The notes under the pieces: model-generated | Told to the model about the DNA's origin: nothing | The model's input: only the letters and a program-made list of their open reading frames with translations | Database searches by the model: none | Shown here: in pieces, positions 8,478 to 17,372 of the stretch | Layout: each line of letters starts with the position of its first letter | Numbering within the stretch: position 1 is the first letter of the stretch | Origin: JANQJA01 sp965267485 | GTDB taxonomy: Bacteria > Pseudomonadota > Gammaproteobacteria > Pseudomonadales > Azotimanducaceae | Length of the DNA stretch: 64,000 bases | NCBI GenBank assembly: GCA_965267485.1 | Contig: OZ254080.1 | Coordinates: 1,116,001 to 1,180,000 of the forward strand | Direction of reading: 5' to 3' | Program-made: the position numbers and the translations under genes

Positions 8478-8613
8478 GAAAACTTCTCCCTTGAGTTCTT
8501 AGAGTCGGTGCCAAAAAAAGGCGCAAGATAGCAGGAAATCCCGCAAGTTTATACTTGGCCGTCCACCAATAAAGGTGTGGATCGGCCAAAAAGAAATCAT
8601 AAATGGCCACCCA

Positions 8614-9744
8614 TCAGAGTGCGCCGAAATGCGTCCTGAGCTCGCTGACAAAGACATCTGGCAGTTCCACGGAGGCAAAGTGACCGCCCCGGTCCATCGC
8701 CCTGAAGTACACCAGATCCTGGTACCGGTTTCGGGCCCAGCGCTCGGACGTGAACAGGATGTCTTTCGGAAAGGAGGTGATGCCTGCAGTGACGGGCACC
8801 GGCGTCGGCTCGGAGGCCTGGCCGATGCTCTCCCAGTAGAATCGCGCCGAGGAGGCACCCGTATCGGTCAGCCAGTACATCATCACGTTGTCGAGCAACT
8901 CGTCCCGGCTGACCACATTCTCGGGGTGCCCGCTGCAATCCATCCACTGGTAGAACTTCTCCAGAATCCAGGCAGCCTGCCCCACCGGCGAATCGGCCAG
9001 TCCGTACCCGAGGGTCTGGGGTCTGGTGCGCTGCTGGAACTGGTAACCGGAATCATGGTCGCGGTAGAACGCCGCAGCCTTGAGCGAGGCCTGTTCCAGT
9101 TCGGAAAGATTGTCCATCGGATCGGGGATCGGCGGCACCATGGTGACGTGGATCGCCTTGCAGTTGCCGAGGTTCTGCGCGCCGATCTCGGTGGTGATGA
9201 TGGACCCCCAGTCACCGCCCTGCGCGAAGTACGCATCGTAGCCGAGGCGCACCATGAGTTCGTTCCAGGCGGTGGCGACCTTCCGCACGCCCCAGCCGGG
9301 GCGCGTCGGCTTGGCGGAGAAGCCGAAGCCGGGCAGCGTCGGCAGCACGAGATGGAAGGCATCCTTTGCCGTTCCGCCGTGGGATTCCGGGTCGATGAGC
9401 GGTTCGATGACGTGCCGGAACTCCAGCACAGACCCTGGCCAGCCATGTGTCATCAGAAGCGGTCGCGCTGAATCGACCTTTGAGCGTATGTGCAGGAAGT
9501 GGATGTCGAGACCATCGATCTCGGTGAGGTAGCCGTCCCACTGGTTCAGCCATGCCTCGCAAGGACGCCAGTCGTAAGACCCGTGCCAGTACTCTGCGAC
9601 CTCTTTCATGTACTGCAGGCGAATGCCCTGCGACCAGTCGTCCGGCGTCTCGGCGTCCGGCCAGCGCGTGTTGGCGAGTCGCTGTTTCAGGTCTTGCAGT
9701 GCGTCGTCGCCAATCTCGATGTTGAAGGGCCGCAAGTCAGTCAT
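8614..9744 (-). CDS. Epoxide hydrolase (microsomal type)
   Basis: A 376-residue protein. The N-terminal EHN domain (about residues 1-110) begins RPFNIEIGDDALQDLKQRL and includes TRWPD, followed by an alpha/beta-hydrolase fold. HGWPGS (100-105) forms the oxyanion region, Asp178 in GGDWG is the expected nucleophile and His355 in GGHFA the general base. It opens epoxides to diols through an ester intermediate. A GGAGA ribosome site precedes the ATG. It is divergent from the LLM oxidoreductase gene, with about 86 bases between them. The substrate is unknown. Confidence 0.92.
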   Translation of the reverse strand: MTDLRPFNIEIGDDALQDLKQRLANTRWPDAETPDDWSQGIRLQYMKEVAEYWHGSYDWRPCEAWLNQWDGYLTEIDGLDIHFLHIRSKVDSARPLLMTHGWPGSVLEFRHVIEPLIDPESHGGTAKDAFHLVLPTLPGFGFSAKPTRPGWGVRKVATAWNELMVRLGYDAYFAQGGDWGSIITTEIGAQNLGNCKAIHVTMVPPIPDPMDNLSELEQASLKAAAFYRDHDSGYQFQQRTRPQTLGYGLADSPVGQAAWILEKFYQWMDCSGHPENVVSRDELLDNVMMYWLTDTGASSARFYWESIGQASEPTPVPVTAGITSFPKDILFTSERWARNRYQDLVYFRAMDRGGHFASVELPDVFVSELRTHFGAL

Positions 9745-9830
9745 GTGTCGTCTCCGCCGTGGTCGCGGCGGGTACTATGCCACGACTCGTGAGGTGACTG
9801 TACCGGACCTCGTGGTCTACGATACGACCC

Positions 9831-10748
9831 ATGACTGTTGGACTGGGTTTGGGCATTTCGCGGTTTCCGTTTGAATCGGCACGCGGATACTGGCGTTGGG
9901 TGGAGCAATGCGAGGCGGGCGGCGTCAACTCCATCTGGCAGACCGACCGGCTGGTATCGAAGGAACCGATGCTGGAATCGCTGTCGACGATGGCGGCGAT
10001 CGCCGGCGCCACAGAGCGGATCCGTTTCGGCATGAATGTCGCATCGATCGCACTGCGCGACCCGCTCCTGACGGCCAAGCAGTGTGCGACCATCGACATG
10101 TTGAGCGAGGGCCGACTGCTGCCGGCGTTCGGCATCGGGAGCGCGCTGTCGATGGATTACCGGGCGACAGGTACGCCGACGAAGGCCCGCGGCAAGAAAG
10201 CCAATGAGGCACTCGAACTCGTTTCACGCCTCTGGCAGGAAGACGACGTGACATTCGAGGGTGAGTTTTTCCACTACGAGAACGCGACGATTGAGCCGAA
10301 GCCGGCCAACCCGCGCATTCCACTGTGGATCGGCGGCTCGAGCGAGGTCGCGATGAAGCGGACAGCGCGCTATGGCACGGGCTGGCTGGGGGGCATTGAT
10401 TCGCCGGAGCAGAGCAAGGTCATGGTCGACGGTATCAAGGCGGCGCTCAAGGAAACCGGGCGGACGATTGACGACGATCACTACGGTGCCACCTTCTCGT
10501 TCCGGTTCGGCAGCCCCGAGGAACCCATCGCAAAGCGCGCGGCAGAAGGTCTCAAGGCGCGCACCGGCAAGGATCCGTCACGATTCATGGTGGCGGGAAG
10601 CACCGATGACATCATGCGACGCATCGACGAGTACATTGCGGCGGGTTGCGAGAAATTCGTGATGATGCCGATGGCGACGGGCGAAGCGGACATGACGGAG
10701 CAGACGCGGCGGTTCATCGAAGAGATACAGCCTGAATACCGGAACTGA
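9831..10748 (+). CDS. LLM-class flavin-dependent oxidoreductase
   Basis: A 305-residue (beta/alpha)8-barrel protein of the luciferase-like monooxygenase superfamily. The N-terminal ISRFPFESARGYWRW segment, SIWQTDRL, FGMNVASIALRDPLLTAKQ and the GIGSALSM region match the flavin-binding barrel. Family members use FMN or F420 for monooxygenation or dehydrogenation. No substrate is apparent. The stop is followed after 3 bases by a 64-residue gene that is probably co-translated. Confidence 0.87.
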   Translation: MTVGLGLGISRFPFESARGYWRWVEQCEAGGVNSIWQTDRLVSKEPMLESLSTMAAIAGATERIRFGMNVASIALRDPLLTAKQCATIDMLSEGRLLPAFGIGSALSMDYRATGTPTKARGKKANEALELVSRLWQEDDVTFEGEFFHYENATIEPKPANPRIPLWIGGSSEVAMKRTARYGTGWLGGIDSPEQSKVMVDGIKAALKETGRTIDDDHYGATFSFRFGSPEEPIAKRAAEGLKARTGKDPSRFMVAGSTDDIMRRIDEYIAAGCEKFVMMPMATGEADMTEQTRRFIEEIQPEYRN

Positions 10749-10751
10749 CGC

Positions 10752-10946
10752 ATGGCCGACGACAAGCAGACAGGCATTTTTTACACAAAGGAACCGGCGG
10801 GGCTCGTCGTGATGCTCGATGGTGAGGTGAAGCACCGGTACAAGACCAAACGCGAATTCGTCGAGGCGCACGTCAAGGGCGTCGCGGCACTCGAACGTGA
10901 AATGGCCGATCTGCTGGAACGTCACTACAAGCCGGAAGGTACCTGA
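10752..10946 (+). CDS. Small conserved-looking protein, function unknown
   Basis: A 64-residue charged, soluble protein starting MADDKQTGIFYTKEPAGL, with a short beta-like start (GLVVMLDGEVKHRY) and a helical C-terminal half rich in Glu, Arg and Lys. I do not recognise a family. The ATG lies three bases after the LLM oxidoreductase stop, so co-translation is likely. Codon use resembles the neighbours, which supports a real gene. Confidence 0.6.
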   Translation: MADDKQTGIFYTKEPAGLVVMLDGEVKHRYKTKREFVEAHVKGVAALEREMADLLERHYKPEGT

Positions 10947-11031
10947 GCCCCCGCCGTCTTGAGGCTCGCGCGCCAGCGCGCGCGGAAGGACCTGAAACCA
11001 GGAACATGAGCTTCGAACGGGGCGTCCGCGA

Positions 11032-11107
11032 GCCGGCACAGTCCTCCGGGGACCCTTACGCGGCTTCGCCGCTGCAGTCGCTTAAGTCCCCTCCGGCCTG
11101 CGCCGGC
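11032..11107. repeat. Large imperfect palindrome in a convergent intergenic gap (REP-like)
   Basis: Arms 11032-11053 and 11086-11107 are inverted repeats matching at 17 of 22 positions; GGGGAC with a nearby TTA pairs with TAAGTCCCC. The centre holds a perfect small hairpin GCGGC-TTC-GCCGC (11060-11072). The element fills much of the 207-base gap between the convergent 64-residue gene and the BCCT carrier gene. There is no T tract, so it is not a classical terminator. No second copy was noticed in the window. Confidence 0.55.
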
Positions 11108-11153
11108 TCACGGCCGTGTGCGTTGCTTCGCGTCTTTCCGTCGGTGCGAGGGA

Positions 11154-13133
11154 TCAGCGCAACATGTGCAGGTAGTGCAGGTGGCGCTCGTACTGGTCGA
11201 GAATGTCGTTCGCGATCTGCTCACGTGTAAAGCCCATCACGTCATAGTCCTGGCCGCCCTCGGCCAGATGAACCTCTGCCCGCCAGTACTTTTCGTCTTC
11301 ATCGGCGTCCTGGGTTGATGGCTCTTCCTGATCCAGTGATGGCTGCACGTGTTCGGCCGCATACACGGTGTAAACGAAGTCGAGTTCCTCCCCGTGATAG
11401 ACCGCGAGACTGACGCCGTAGTCGTAGAAGTTGTCATCAATCTCGGTGCTGATACCCTGTTTCTCGAGTTCTTTCGAGAACTCCCGCATGGCCGGCAGCA
11501 CCGTGTTGCGCTGGTACTTCCTTACGCCTTCGAGCGTCGGGTACTGGAACAGGTTGCCGAGGCGTTCCTGCCAGGGTACGTCGGAGTCGGCAATGGTATG
11601 CACGGCGAGCGCATCACGCTTGGCGATGTCCATTTGCAGTGCCCGCATGAAGCCCCACATCGCCGCCAGCAGCGCAATCGAGAAGGGCAGGGCGCTCGCA
11701 ATCGAGGCCGTCTGCAGGGAGGGAAGGCCACCCGCGATCAGCAGGATCATGGCGATCACGCCGATGCTGCTGGTCCAGTAGACCCGCTGCATCATCGGCG
11801 TATCGTCGCGTCCATGGGACGACAGCATGTTGACCACCATCGCGCCGGAATCCGCAGAAGTGACGAAGAACACGATGATCATGACGAGCGAAATGAACGA
11901 CAGCACCTGGGCGAAAGGGAAGCTCTCGAAGAATTTGAACAACGCGACGGACGTGTCGGCCTGCACCGCATCGCCCAGTTCCTTCAGGCCGCCGTGCAGG
12001 ATGAGTTCGATGGCGCTGTTGCCGAACACGGTCATCCACAGCAGCGTGAACAGCGTCGGCCCGAGCATTGCGCCAAGCACGAATTCCCGAATCGTTCGGC
12101 CGCGGGAGATTCGCGCGATGAAGAGGCCGACGAAGGGCGACCAGCTGAGCCACCAGCCCCAGTAGAAGATGGTCCAGCCGCCGACCCAGTCGGTCGGGTT
12201 GTAGGCGTAGAGATTGAAGGTCTTGCTGATCAGTTCTGACGCGTACTCGCCGGTGTTCTGCACGAACACCTGGAGGAGCAGCACCGTCGGGCCAACGATG
12301 AGTACGCCAAGCAGCAACAGCACCGCCAGCATCATGTTGAGCTCAGACAGACGCTTGATGCCGACGTCGAGACCCATGATGACCGAAACGGTGGCAAGGC
12401 CGATGGTAAACACCACAAGACCGCCCTGTACCCACAGGTTCTGCGGCACGTCGAACAGGTAGGTGAGGCCCGAATTGATTTGCAGTACACCGAACCCCAA
12501 CGAGGTTGCCACGCCGCAAACCGTGCCGATGATCGCGAAGACGTCGACCGCAATCCCGATCGGTCCGTAGATCTTGTCGCCGATCAGTGGATAGAGCGCC
12601 GAGCGCAGCGTCAGCGGCAGGTCGTGACGATAGCTGAAGTAGGCAAGGATGAGCGCCACGATGGCGTAGGTGCCCCACGCGTGAATGCCCCAGTGAAAGA
12701 AGGTGATGCGCATCGCTTCTTCGGCGGCTTCCACGGTGCCGGGCTCACCCATCGGCGGCGCGAGAAAATGCATGACGGGCTCGGCGACGCCAAAGAACAT
12801 GAGACCGATTCCGATGCCGGCTGAAAACAGCATCGCAAACCACGATGTCAGGGAGTAGTCAGGCTCCGAATGATCGGGCCCCAGCTTGATATCGCCCAGC
12901 CGCGTGAAGGCAACGACCAGAACGGTGACCAGAATGATGGCCACCACCAGCACGTAGTACCAGCTGGCATTCTCGACGATGGCGTTCTGGATGTTCTGGA
13001 ACAGCGCAGTCATTCCCTCGGGGGAAACGACCGCGCTGATCACGAGCAGCGCAAGGAACGCGCTCGCGGAGTAGAAGACGGGTGGGTTGAATGTGGCGAG
13101 TTCTGGTTTTGTCTCTTGACTGCTCTCTGACAT
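11154..13133 (-). CDS. BCCT-family transporter (betaine/choline type)
   Basis: A 659-residue inner-membrane carrier with about 12 hydrophobic segments. Glycine-rich GIGIGLMFFG lies in the substrate-binding helix region, and the tryptophan-rich WGWWLSWSPFVGLFIARISRGRTI segment is the BCCT signature. A cytosolic C-terminal extension of about 150 residues with EELDFVYTVYAAEHVQPS and DVMGFTREQIANDILDQYERH resembles the osmosensing tail of BetT-type members. It is the last gene of a minus-strand operon behind two betaine-synthesis methyltransferases (53 bases after the second stop). The context suggests uptake of glycine betaine or choline under salt stress; the exact substrate is inferred. Confidence 0.92.
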   Translation of the reverse strand: MSESSQETKPELATFNPPVFYSASAFLALLVISAVVSPEGMTALFQNIQNAIVENASWYYVLVVAIILVTVLVVAFTRLGDIKLGPDHSEPDYSLTSWFAMLFSAGIGIGLMFFGVAEPVMHFLAPPMGEPGTVEAAEEAMRITFFHWGIHAWGTYAIVALILAYFSYRHDLPLTLRSALYPLIGDKIYGPIGIAVDVFAIIGTVCGVATSLGFGVLQINSGLTYLFDVPQNLWVQGGLVVFTIGLATVSVIMGLDVGIKRLSELNMMLAVLLLLGVLIVGPTVLLLQVFVQNTGEYASELISKTFNLYAYNPTDWVGGWTIFYWGWWLSWSPFVGLFIARISRGRTIREFVLGAMLGPTLFTLLWMTVFGNSAIELILHGGLKELGDAVQADTSVALFKFFESFPFAQVLSFISLVMIIVFFVTSADSGAMVVNMLSSHGRDDTPMMQRVYWTSSIGVIAMILLIAGGLPSLQTASIASALPFSIALLAAMWGFMRALQMDIAKRDALAVHTIADSDVPWQERLGNLFQYPTLEGVRKYQRNTVLPAMREFSKELEKQGISTEIDDNFYDYGVSLAVYHGEELDFVYTVYAAEHVQPSLDQEEPSTQDADEDEKYWRAEVHLAEGGQDYDVMGFTREQIANDILDQYERHLHYLHMLR

Positions 13134-13185
13134 GGGACCGGTGTCGCGGAATGTGCTGACACTCTATTACATCAGTGGCAATTTC

Positions 13186-14022
13186 TCATGTCTTGCGGAA
13201 GTGCAGAATGCCCCAGGCGAGATAGCCATTGTCTGCAGCATCAACCCAGTTCTTGAGTCCTGTCAGCATCCGTGTGATGTATTCGGCGCTGATAACACCC
13301 GTAAACTCGTTCTGGCGTGTCGCGAGCGTCGTACCAACGCGGTCGTAGTGTGCACGAAGATGTTCCACCAGCGGCAGATACTCGATGCGCTCGAACCCGA
13401 GTGACTCGAGTTGTTCCGTGTACCATCCGGGCGCGCCCAGTGACGACAGCTCGAGGCGGTCATACACCGGCTGGAGTACACCTTCGGGGCAGTCGTCGGC
13501 CTGCATCGGATCAGTGAAGATGAGTTCGCCCCCGGGTTTGAGAATGCGATCGATCTCCTCGAGCACCTTGCGCCGGTCGCCGCTGTGCAGAAACGAATCC
13601 TGAGACCAGACGATGTCGTAGCTGGCATCGTCTTCAGGAATGTCCTCAAAGCTGGCATGAAGGACTTCGACCTTGTCATCGAGACCCTGTTCGCTCGTCA
13701 GCATGCGATTGCGTTCATTCTGGCGATCGCTCAGGTTGAGACACGTCACGTGACAGCCGAACTTCTTCGCCAGATACCTGCCGGTGCCGCCGTAACCGGC
13801 GCCAAGATCGATGACCCGGCTGTCCGGGCCAATCGTCTTCAGCTTTGAGGTGATGAGTTCCACCGTCTGGTGGGATGCATCGCTGATTTCAATGTCGGCG
13901 GGGTCGTAGATGCCGACGTGGATGTCTTCTCCGCCCCAGATTCGCTCGTAGAAGGTATCCGCGTCGCTGCTGTCGTAGTAGTTCTCGGCCGTTGACTCAG
14001 CCGTGCTGCGATTACTCGCCAT
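13186..14022 (-). CDS. sdmt: Sarcosine/dimethylglycine N-methyltransferase
   Basis: A 278-residue class I SAM methyltransferase. RVIDLGAGYGGTGRYLA (about residues 70-86) is the SAM motif. WSQDSFLHSGDR, LKPGGELIFTDPMQADDC and the N-terminal YYDSSDADTFYERIWGGEDIH closely resemble the enzyme that converts sarcosine and dimethylglycine to glycine betaine in halophilic bacteria. The ATG at 14022 has a perfect AGGAGG site and starts 11 bases inside the end of the preceding methyltransferase gene. Together the two enzymes carry out the three methylations from glycine to betaine. Confidence 0.92.
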   Translation of the reverse strand: MASNRSTAESTAENYYDSSDADTFYERIWGGEDIHVGIYDPADIEISDASHQTVELITSKLKTIGPDSRVIDLGAGYGGTGRYLAKKFGCHVTCLNLSDRQNERNRMLTSEQGLDDKVEVLHASFEDIPEDDASYDIVWSQDSFLHSGDRRKVLEEIDRILKPGGELIFTDPMQADDCPEGVLQPVYDRLELSSLGAPGWYTEQLESLGFERIEYLPLVEHLRAHYDRVGTTLATRQNEFTGVISAEYITRMLTGLKNWVDAADNGYLAWGILHFRKT

Positions 14023-14854
14023 CGGAATCCTCCTCGTACAGTTTTTCGGCGACGTGAATGAAGAAATCCGGCTCTTCCTCACGATAGGTTTCCTGGAAAT
14101 CGCCGTAGGTATTCACGCTCTGGAATCCGGCGTTCATGAGCAGTTCGCGCGTATAGTCCTTGCGGAGCGGGAACATGTTGAGGAAGTGCTCGGACCCGTC
14201 CGGGAACTTGTAGCTGAAACGGGCAAGCCCGTCATCCATGTAGGCGGGCTCTGCGACGACTTTCTCGCCGGCATAGTAGTACTTGTGCTTGGACGAGAAA
14301 CCGTGGTCGAGGATGGCGTCGTAGTTGCGCTGGTCGAGAATCAGGATGCCGTCATGCTTCAGTGCCGCATAGAACTCGGCGAGGCAACGTCGCCGGTCGC
14401 GCTCGGAGTGGAGGTGCGTGAACGAGTTGCCAAGGCAGATGATGGCGTCGTACTTGAAGTGAACGTCGCGGTTCAGCCAGCGCCAGTCCGAATGAATTGA
14501 ACTCAGGATGTGCCCGCGTTCCCGCGCGTTGTCGAACGCCTTCGCGAGCATCTGGGCGCTACCGTCGACAGCGGTGACCTCGAAGCCGGCCTCCATGAGC
14601 CTGACGGCGTGAAAGCCGGTGCCCGTTGCGACATCGAGTACTTTCTCCTTGCCGCGCTCCTTGAGAAGCTCAATGAAGAACTTCCCCTCGCTCTCGGCGC
14701 GCGCGTCCCAGTCGATCAGTTCATCCCACTTCTCGACGAAACTTTTAACGTATTCATTCTGATAGTTTTCAGATTCCCGCGTCTCGACAGGGTTGCTGCC
14801 GAAATCCTGCTCTTCGGGAATCTCGTTGAGTTTCGGCGTTTCAGTGTTTCTCAT
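14012..14854 (-). CDS. gsmt: Glycine/sarcosine N-methyltransferase
   Basis: A 280-residue SAM methyltransferase. VLDVATGTGFHAVRLMEAG is the SAM-binding segment. YDAIICLGNSFTHLHSE and GILILDQRNYDAILDHGF are characteristic of glycine/sarcosine methyltransferases of the betaine pathway. The open frame reaches 14992, but MRNTETPKLNEIPEEQ at 14854 has AAGGAA at a suitable distance and fits the family N-terminus. It is the first gene of the synthesis/uptake operon. The 281-base gap upstream (to 15135) is AT-richer than average and is the likely place for an osmotically controlled promoter. Confidence 0.92.
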   Translation of the reverse strand: MRNTETPKLNEIPEEQDFGSNPVETRESENYQNEYVKSFVEKWDELIDWDARAESEGKFFIELLKERGKEKVLDVATGTGFHAVRLMEAGFEVTAVDGSAQMLAKAFDNARERGHILSSIHSDWRWLNRDVHFKYDAIICLGNSFTHLHSERDRRRCLAEFYAALKHDGILILDQRNYDAILDHGFSSKHKYYYAGEKVVAEPAYMDDGLARFSYKFPDGSEHFLNMFPLRKDYTRELLMNAGFQSVNTYGDFQETYREEEPDFFIHVAEKLYEEDSDGE

Positions 14855-15135
14855 ACAGCAGTTCCTTGCCGTGCGCGCAGGCGCCGGCTTTGCTTTGGTT
14901 GAAGGGATTGTTGGCGTCTTGTGGACGCGGTGCGAACCATATCGCGATTGACAAGAATTCCTGCTAACGATGCCGTTATGGGAATTCTTCAAGTGCAGAA
15001 TGAGCAGAAACTATAACGAATAGCGCGTGAACTTGCTAATTGCACCTGCAGCCCGCATGGAAATTGGCGTGCTGCGGCCCATGCTTTACAGCAGATTAAT
15101 GCAATCTTGATGCGGAATGAGGCTTGCGCAGGCGA
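14855..15135. other. Intergenic gap upstream of the betaine operon
   Basis: This gap of 281 bases lies between the minus-strand 82-residue gene and the betaine operon. On the minus strand TATAGT (near 15011-15016) preceded 18 bases earlier by TTAGCA is a possible weak sigma-70 promoter. No open frame here looks coding. Nothing else could be supported. Confidence 0.3.
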
Positions 15136-15384
15136 TCAGTCGACGACGCTGACGCGAACGCAGGTTGAGTGAATGAGTGATTCCATCGTTTCGAGAAAGT
15201 GATGTTTCACATCCTCGATACGGATATTTTCACCGATCGCGATGCGCCTGCCCGCCTGCACGGCGATCCACTCCTCGAGGACGGCTTCGTCAGCAGGCGA
15301 GAGATCGATGCAGTCATCGAAGTCCTTGATGAAGGGGCGGGTGCGGTACGAATCGACGTAGATTTCGAGGCGTTTCACTGCCAT
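15136..15384 (-). CDS. Hypothetical protein, 82 residues
   Basis: A small soluble acidic protein starting MAVKRLEIYVDSYRTRPF. The frame is open further upstream to 15456, but that extension looks non-native and the MAVKRLEIY start is preferred. It ends in CVRVSVVD. I do not recognise a family. It lies alone on the minus strand between the TesB gene and the betaine operon, with a weak GGAATA site before the ATG. Whether it relates to either neighbour is unknown. Confidence 0.5.
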   Translation of the reverse strand: MAVKRLEIYVDSYRTRPFIKDFDDCIDLSPADEAVLEEWIAVQAGRRIAIGENIRIEDVKHHFLETMESLIHSTCVRVSVVD

Positions 15385-15502
15385 GTGAGTATTCCGTTGT
15401 TGGCCCGGACCGCTATTGAAGCACCGGCCCTGCACCCTGGACGTGCGCCGGTTCACAATTATCGTGATATCACGGGACTTCCTGCCGGAATCGTGACGCG
15501 GA

Positions 15503-16396
15503 TCACACGTCGCTGGGTTCTGGCCGGACGCGCATCAGCCCTTCCTGCATCGTCGAGCAGACCAGGCGGCCTTCCCGCGTGTAAAAGCTGCCGCGGTTGA
15601 AGCCCCTGGCGGCATCGGCGCTGGTGGTCTCCTTGATGTACACCAGCCAGTCCGCCGCATCGAACGTGCAGTGGAACCAGAGCGCGTGATCCAGGCTGGC
15701 CATCTGCAGGCGGTGCCTGGGCACGCTGTTTCGGTGCGGCAGCATCGAGGTTGATACCAGCCCCATGTCAGATGCATAGGCGAGGGCGTACTGGTTCTCC
15801 TGCGTCGAACGGAGTTCCTTGCGAAAGCGGATCCAGACCGGGTTCTGGTGGTCGTCCCGGCTGTCGCTGTCGAGCGGATACACCGAACGCATCTCGAAGG
15901 GGCGCGGACGCCGTGCCCAGCCGGAAATCGGCGCTGATTTCGGCAGGCGCCGTGCGACCGTCATGTCGTCCTCGAGCGAATCGGGGTCGGGGATGTCTGT
16001 CATATCGATCTGGTGTTCCAGACCCTTCTCTTCAACCTGGAAGGACGCGTCCATGCTGAAGATCGCTTCTCCGCGTTGCACGGCGACAATCCGCCGCGTC
16101 GTGAAACTCCTGCCGTCGCGGATTCGATCAACACTGTAGAGCACCGGAACTTCCGGGTCGCCGGGGCGCATGAAGTAGGCATGGAGCGAGTGGCAGGGCC
16201 TCGCGTCCTCGACCGTGCGGCTGGCCGCGACGAGCGCCTGGCCGAGTACCTGCCCGCCAAACAGGCGGGGACCCATGCCCTCACGACTCTCGTTGGCGCC
16301 TCTGAAGATATCGGCCTCGATCTGTTCCAGGTCCAGCACCGACATCAGATCATCGGCGGGCTCGGTTTCGCTCACAGTGGGGTCTCCCTGACTCAT
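15503..16396 (-). CDS. tesB: Acyl-CoA thioesterase II (TesB-like)
   Basis: A 297-residue double-hotdog thioesterase. N-terminal RLFGGQVLGQALVAASRTV and HSLHAYFMRPGD are the first-domain signatures. SLDHALWFHCTFDAADWLVY and STMQEGLMRVR in the second domain carry the Asp and Gln expected for TesB catalysis. It hydrolyses medium- to long-chain acyl-CoA in the cytosol. The gene is divergent from the RimK-like gene, with about 70 bases between the starts. Confidence 0.94.
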   Translation of the reverse strand: MSQGDPTVSETEPADDLMSVLDLEQIEADIFRGANESREGMGPRLFGGQVLGQALVAASRTVEDARPCHSLHAYFMRPGDPEVPVLYSVDRIRDGRSFTTRRIVAVQRGEAIFSMDASFQVEEKGLEHQIDMTDIPDPDSLEDDMTVARRLPKSAPISGWARRPRPFEMRSVYPLDSDSRDDHQNPVWIRFRKELRSTQENQYALAYASDMGLVSTSMLPHRNSVPRHRLQMASLDHALWFHCTFDAADWLVYIKETTSADAARGFNRGSFYTREGRLVCSTMQEGLMRVRPEPSDV

Positions 16397-16466
16397 TGAC
16401 TTGCCAAGGCGAGATGTTACAGTCTGCCACCCTCACTCGTCCTGCCTTTACCGGAAATCTCTGCCT

Positions 16467-17372
16467 ATGAAGATCGCCCTGTTGTCGCGGAACAGGCAAC
16501 TCTATTCGACAAAGCGCCTCATCGAGGCGGCCGAGGAGCGCGGCCACGATGTGCGTGTACTCGACGTACTCCGCTGCTACATGAACATCACGTCGCACAG
16601 GCCCTCGATCCACTATCGCGGTGACGAACTCGAGGCGTTCGATGCGGTGATTCCGCGGATTGGCGCGTCCGTGACATTTTACGGTACGTCCGTACTTCGA
16701 CAGTTCGAGATGATGGGGACGTATCCCCTGAACGAGTCTGTCGCGATCAGTCGATCGCGGGACAAGCTGCGGGCACTGCAACTGCTCTCGCGCCGGGGTA
16801 TCGGTCTGCCAATCACGGGCTTTGCGAACAAGCCGGACGACATTGCCGACCTCATCAAGATGGTGGGCGGCGCACCGCTCGTCATCAAGCTGCTGGAAGG
16901 CACCCAGGGCATCGGTGTCGTACTCGCCGAAACCCGAAAAGCGGCCGAGAGCGTGATCGAGTCTTTCCTCGGGCTCAATGCATCGGTACTGGTGCAGGAG
17001 TACATCAAGGAAGCAGGCGGCGCGGATATCCGCTGTTTTGTGGTCGGCGACCGTGTCGTTGCCGCGATGAAACGCCAGGCGGCAGATGGGGAGTTTCGTT
17101 CCAATATTCACCGGGGTGGGTCAGCCAGCCTGATCAAGATTACGCCGGAGGAGCGCTCGACGGCGGTGAGAGCCGCATCGACCATGGGTCTCAACGTGTG
17201 CGGTGTCGATATCCTCAGATCCAACCACGGTCCCGTGGTCATGGAGGTGAACTCGTCGCCCGGTCTGGAAGGCATCGAGGCTGCAACCGGCAAGAATGTC
17301 GCCGACCTCATCATCCAGTTCCTCGAGAAGAACTATCAGAAGGGCAATACGCGAACCCGCGGTAAAGGCTAG
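16467..17372 (+). CDS. rimK: RimK-family ATP-grasp alpha-L-glutamate ligase
   Basis: A 301-residue ATP-grasp protein starting MKIALLSRNRQLYSTKRL. The frame is open from 16401, but this start fits RimK. Conserved parts include GASVTFYGTSVLRQFEMMG, SRDKLRALQLLSRRGIGLP, PLVIKLLEGTQGIGVVLAE, QEYIKEAGGADIRCFVVGDRV and VMEVNSSPGLEGIE. RimK adds glutamates to the C-terminus of ribosomal protein S6; paralogues act on other acceptors. The 3' end overlaps the convergent Rieske ferredoxin gene at a shared CTAG. Confidence 0.92.
   Translation: MKIALLSRNRQLYSTKRLIEAAEERGHDVRVLDVLRCYMNITSHRPSIHYRGDELEAFDAVIPRIGASVTFYGTSVLRQFEMMGTYPLNESVAISRSRDKLRALQLLSRRGIGLPITGFANKPDDIADLIKMVGGAPLVIKLLEGTQGIGVVLAETRKAAESVIESFLGLNASVLVQEYIKEAGGADIRCFVVGDRVVAAMKRQAADGEFRSNIHRGGSASLIKITPEERSTAVRAASTMGLNVCGVDILRSNHGPVVMEVNSSPGLEGIEAATGKNVADLIIQFLEKNYQKGNTRTRGKG

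Noticed and set aside
10965..10984. GC-only hairpin CGCGCG-x4-CGCGCG after the 64-residue gene
   Set aside because: No T tract follows on either strand, so a terminator call is not supported; such runs are expected by chance in this GC-rich DNA.
11349..12239. 296-residue plus-strand open frame opposite the BCCT carrier gene
   Set aside because: The product is Arg/Asp/Glu/His-rich without hydrophobic core, while the opposite strand encodes clear membrane helices and BCCT signatures.
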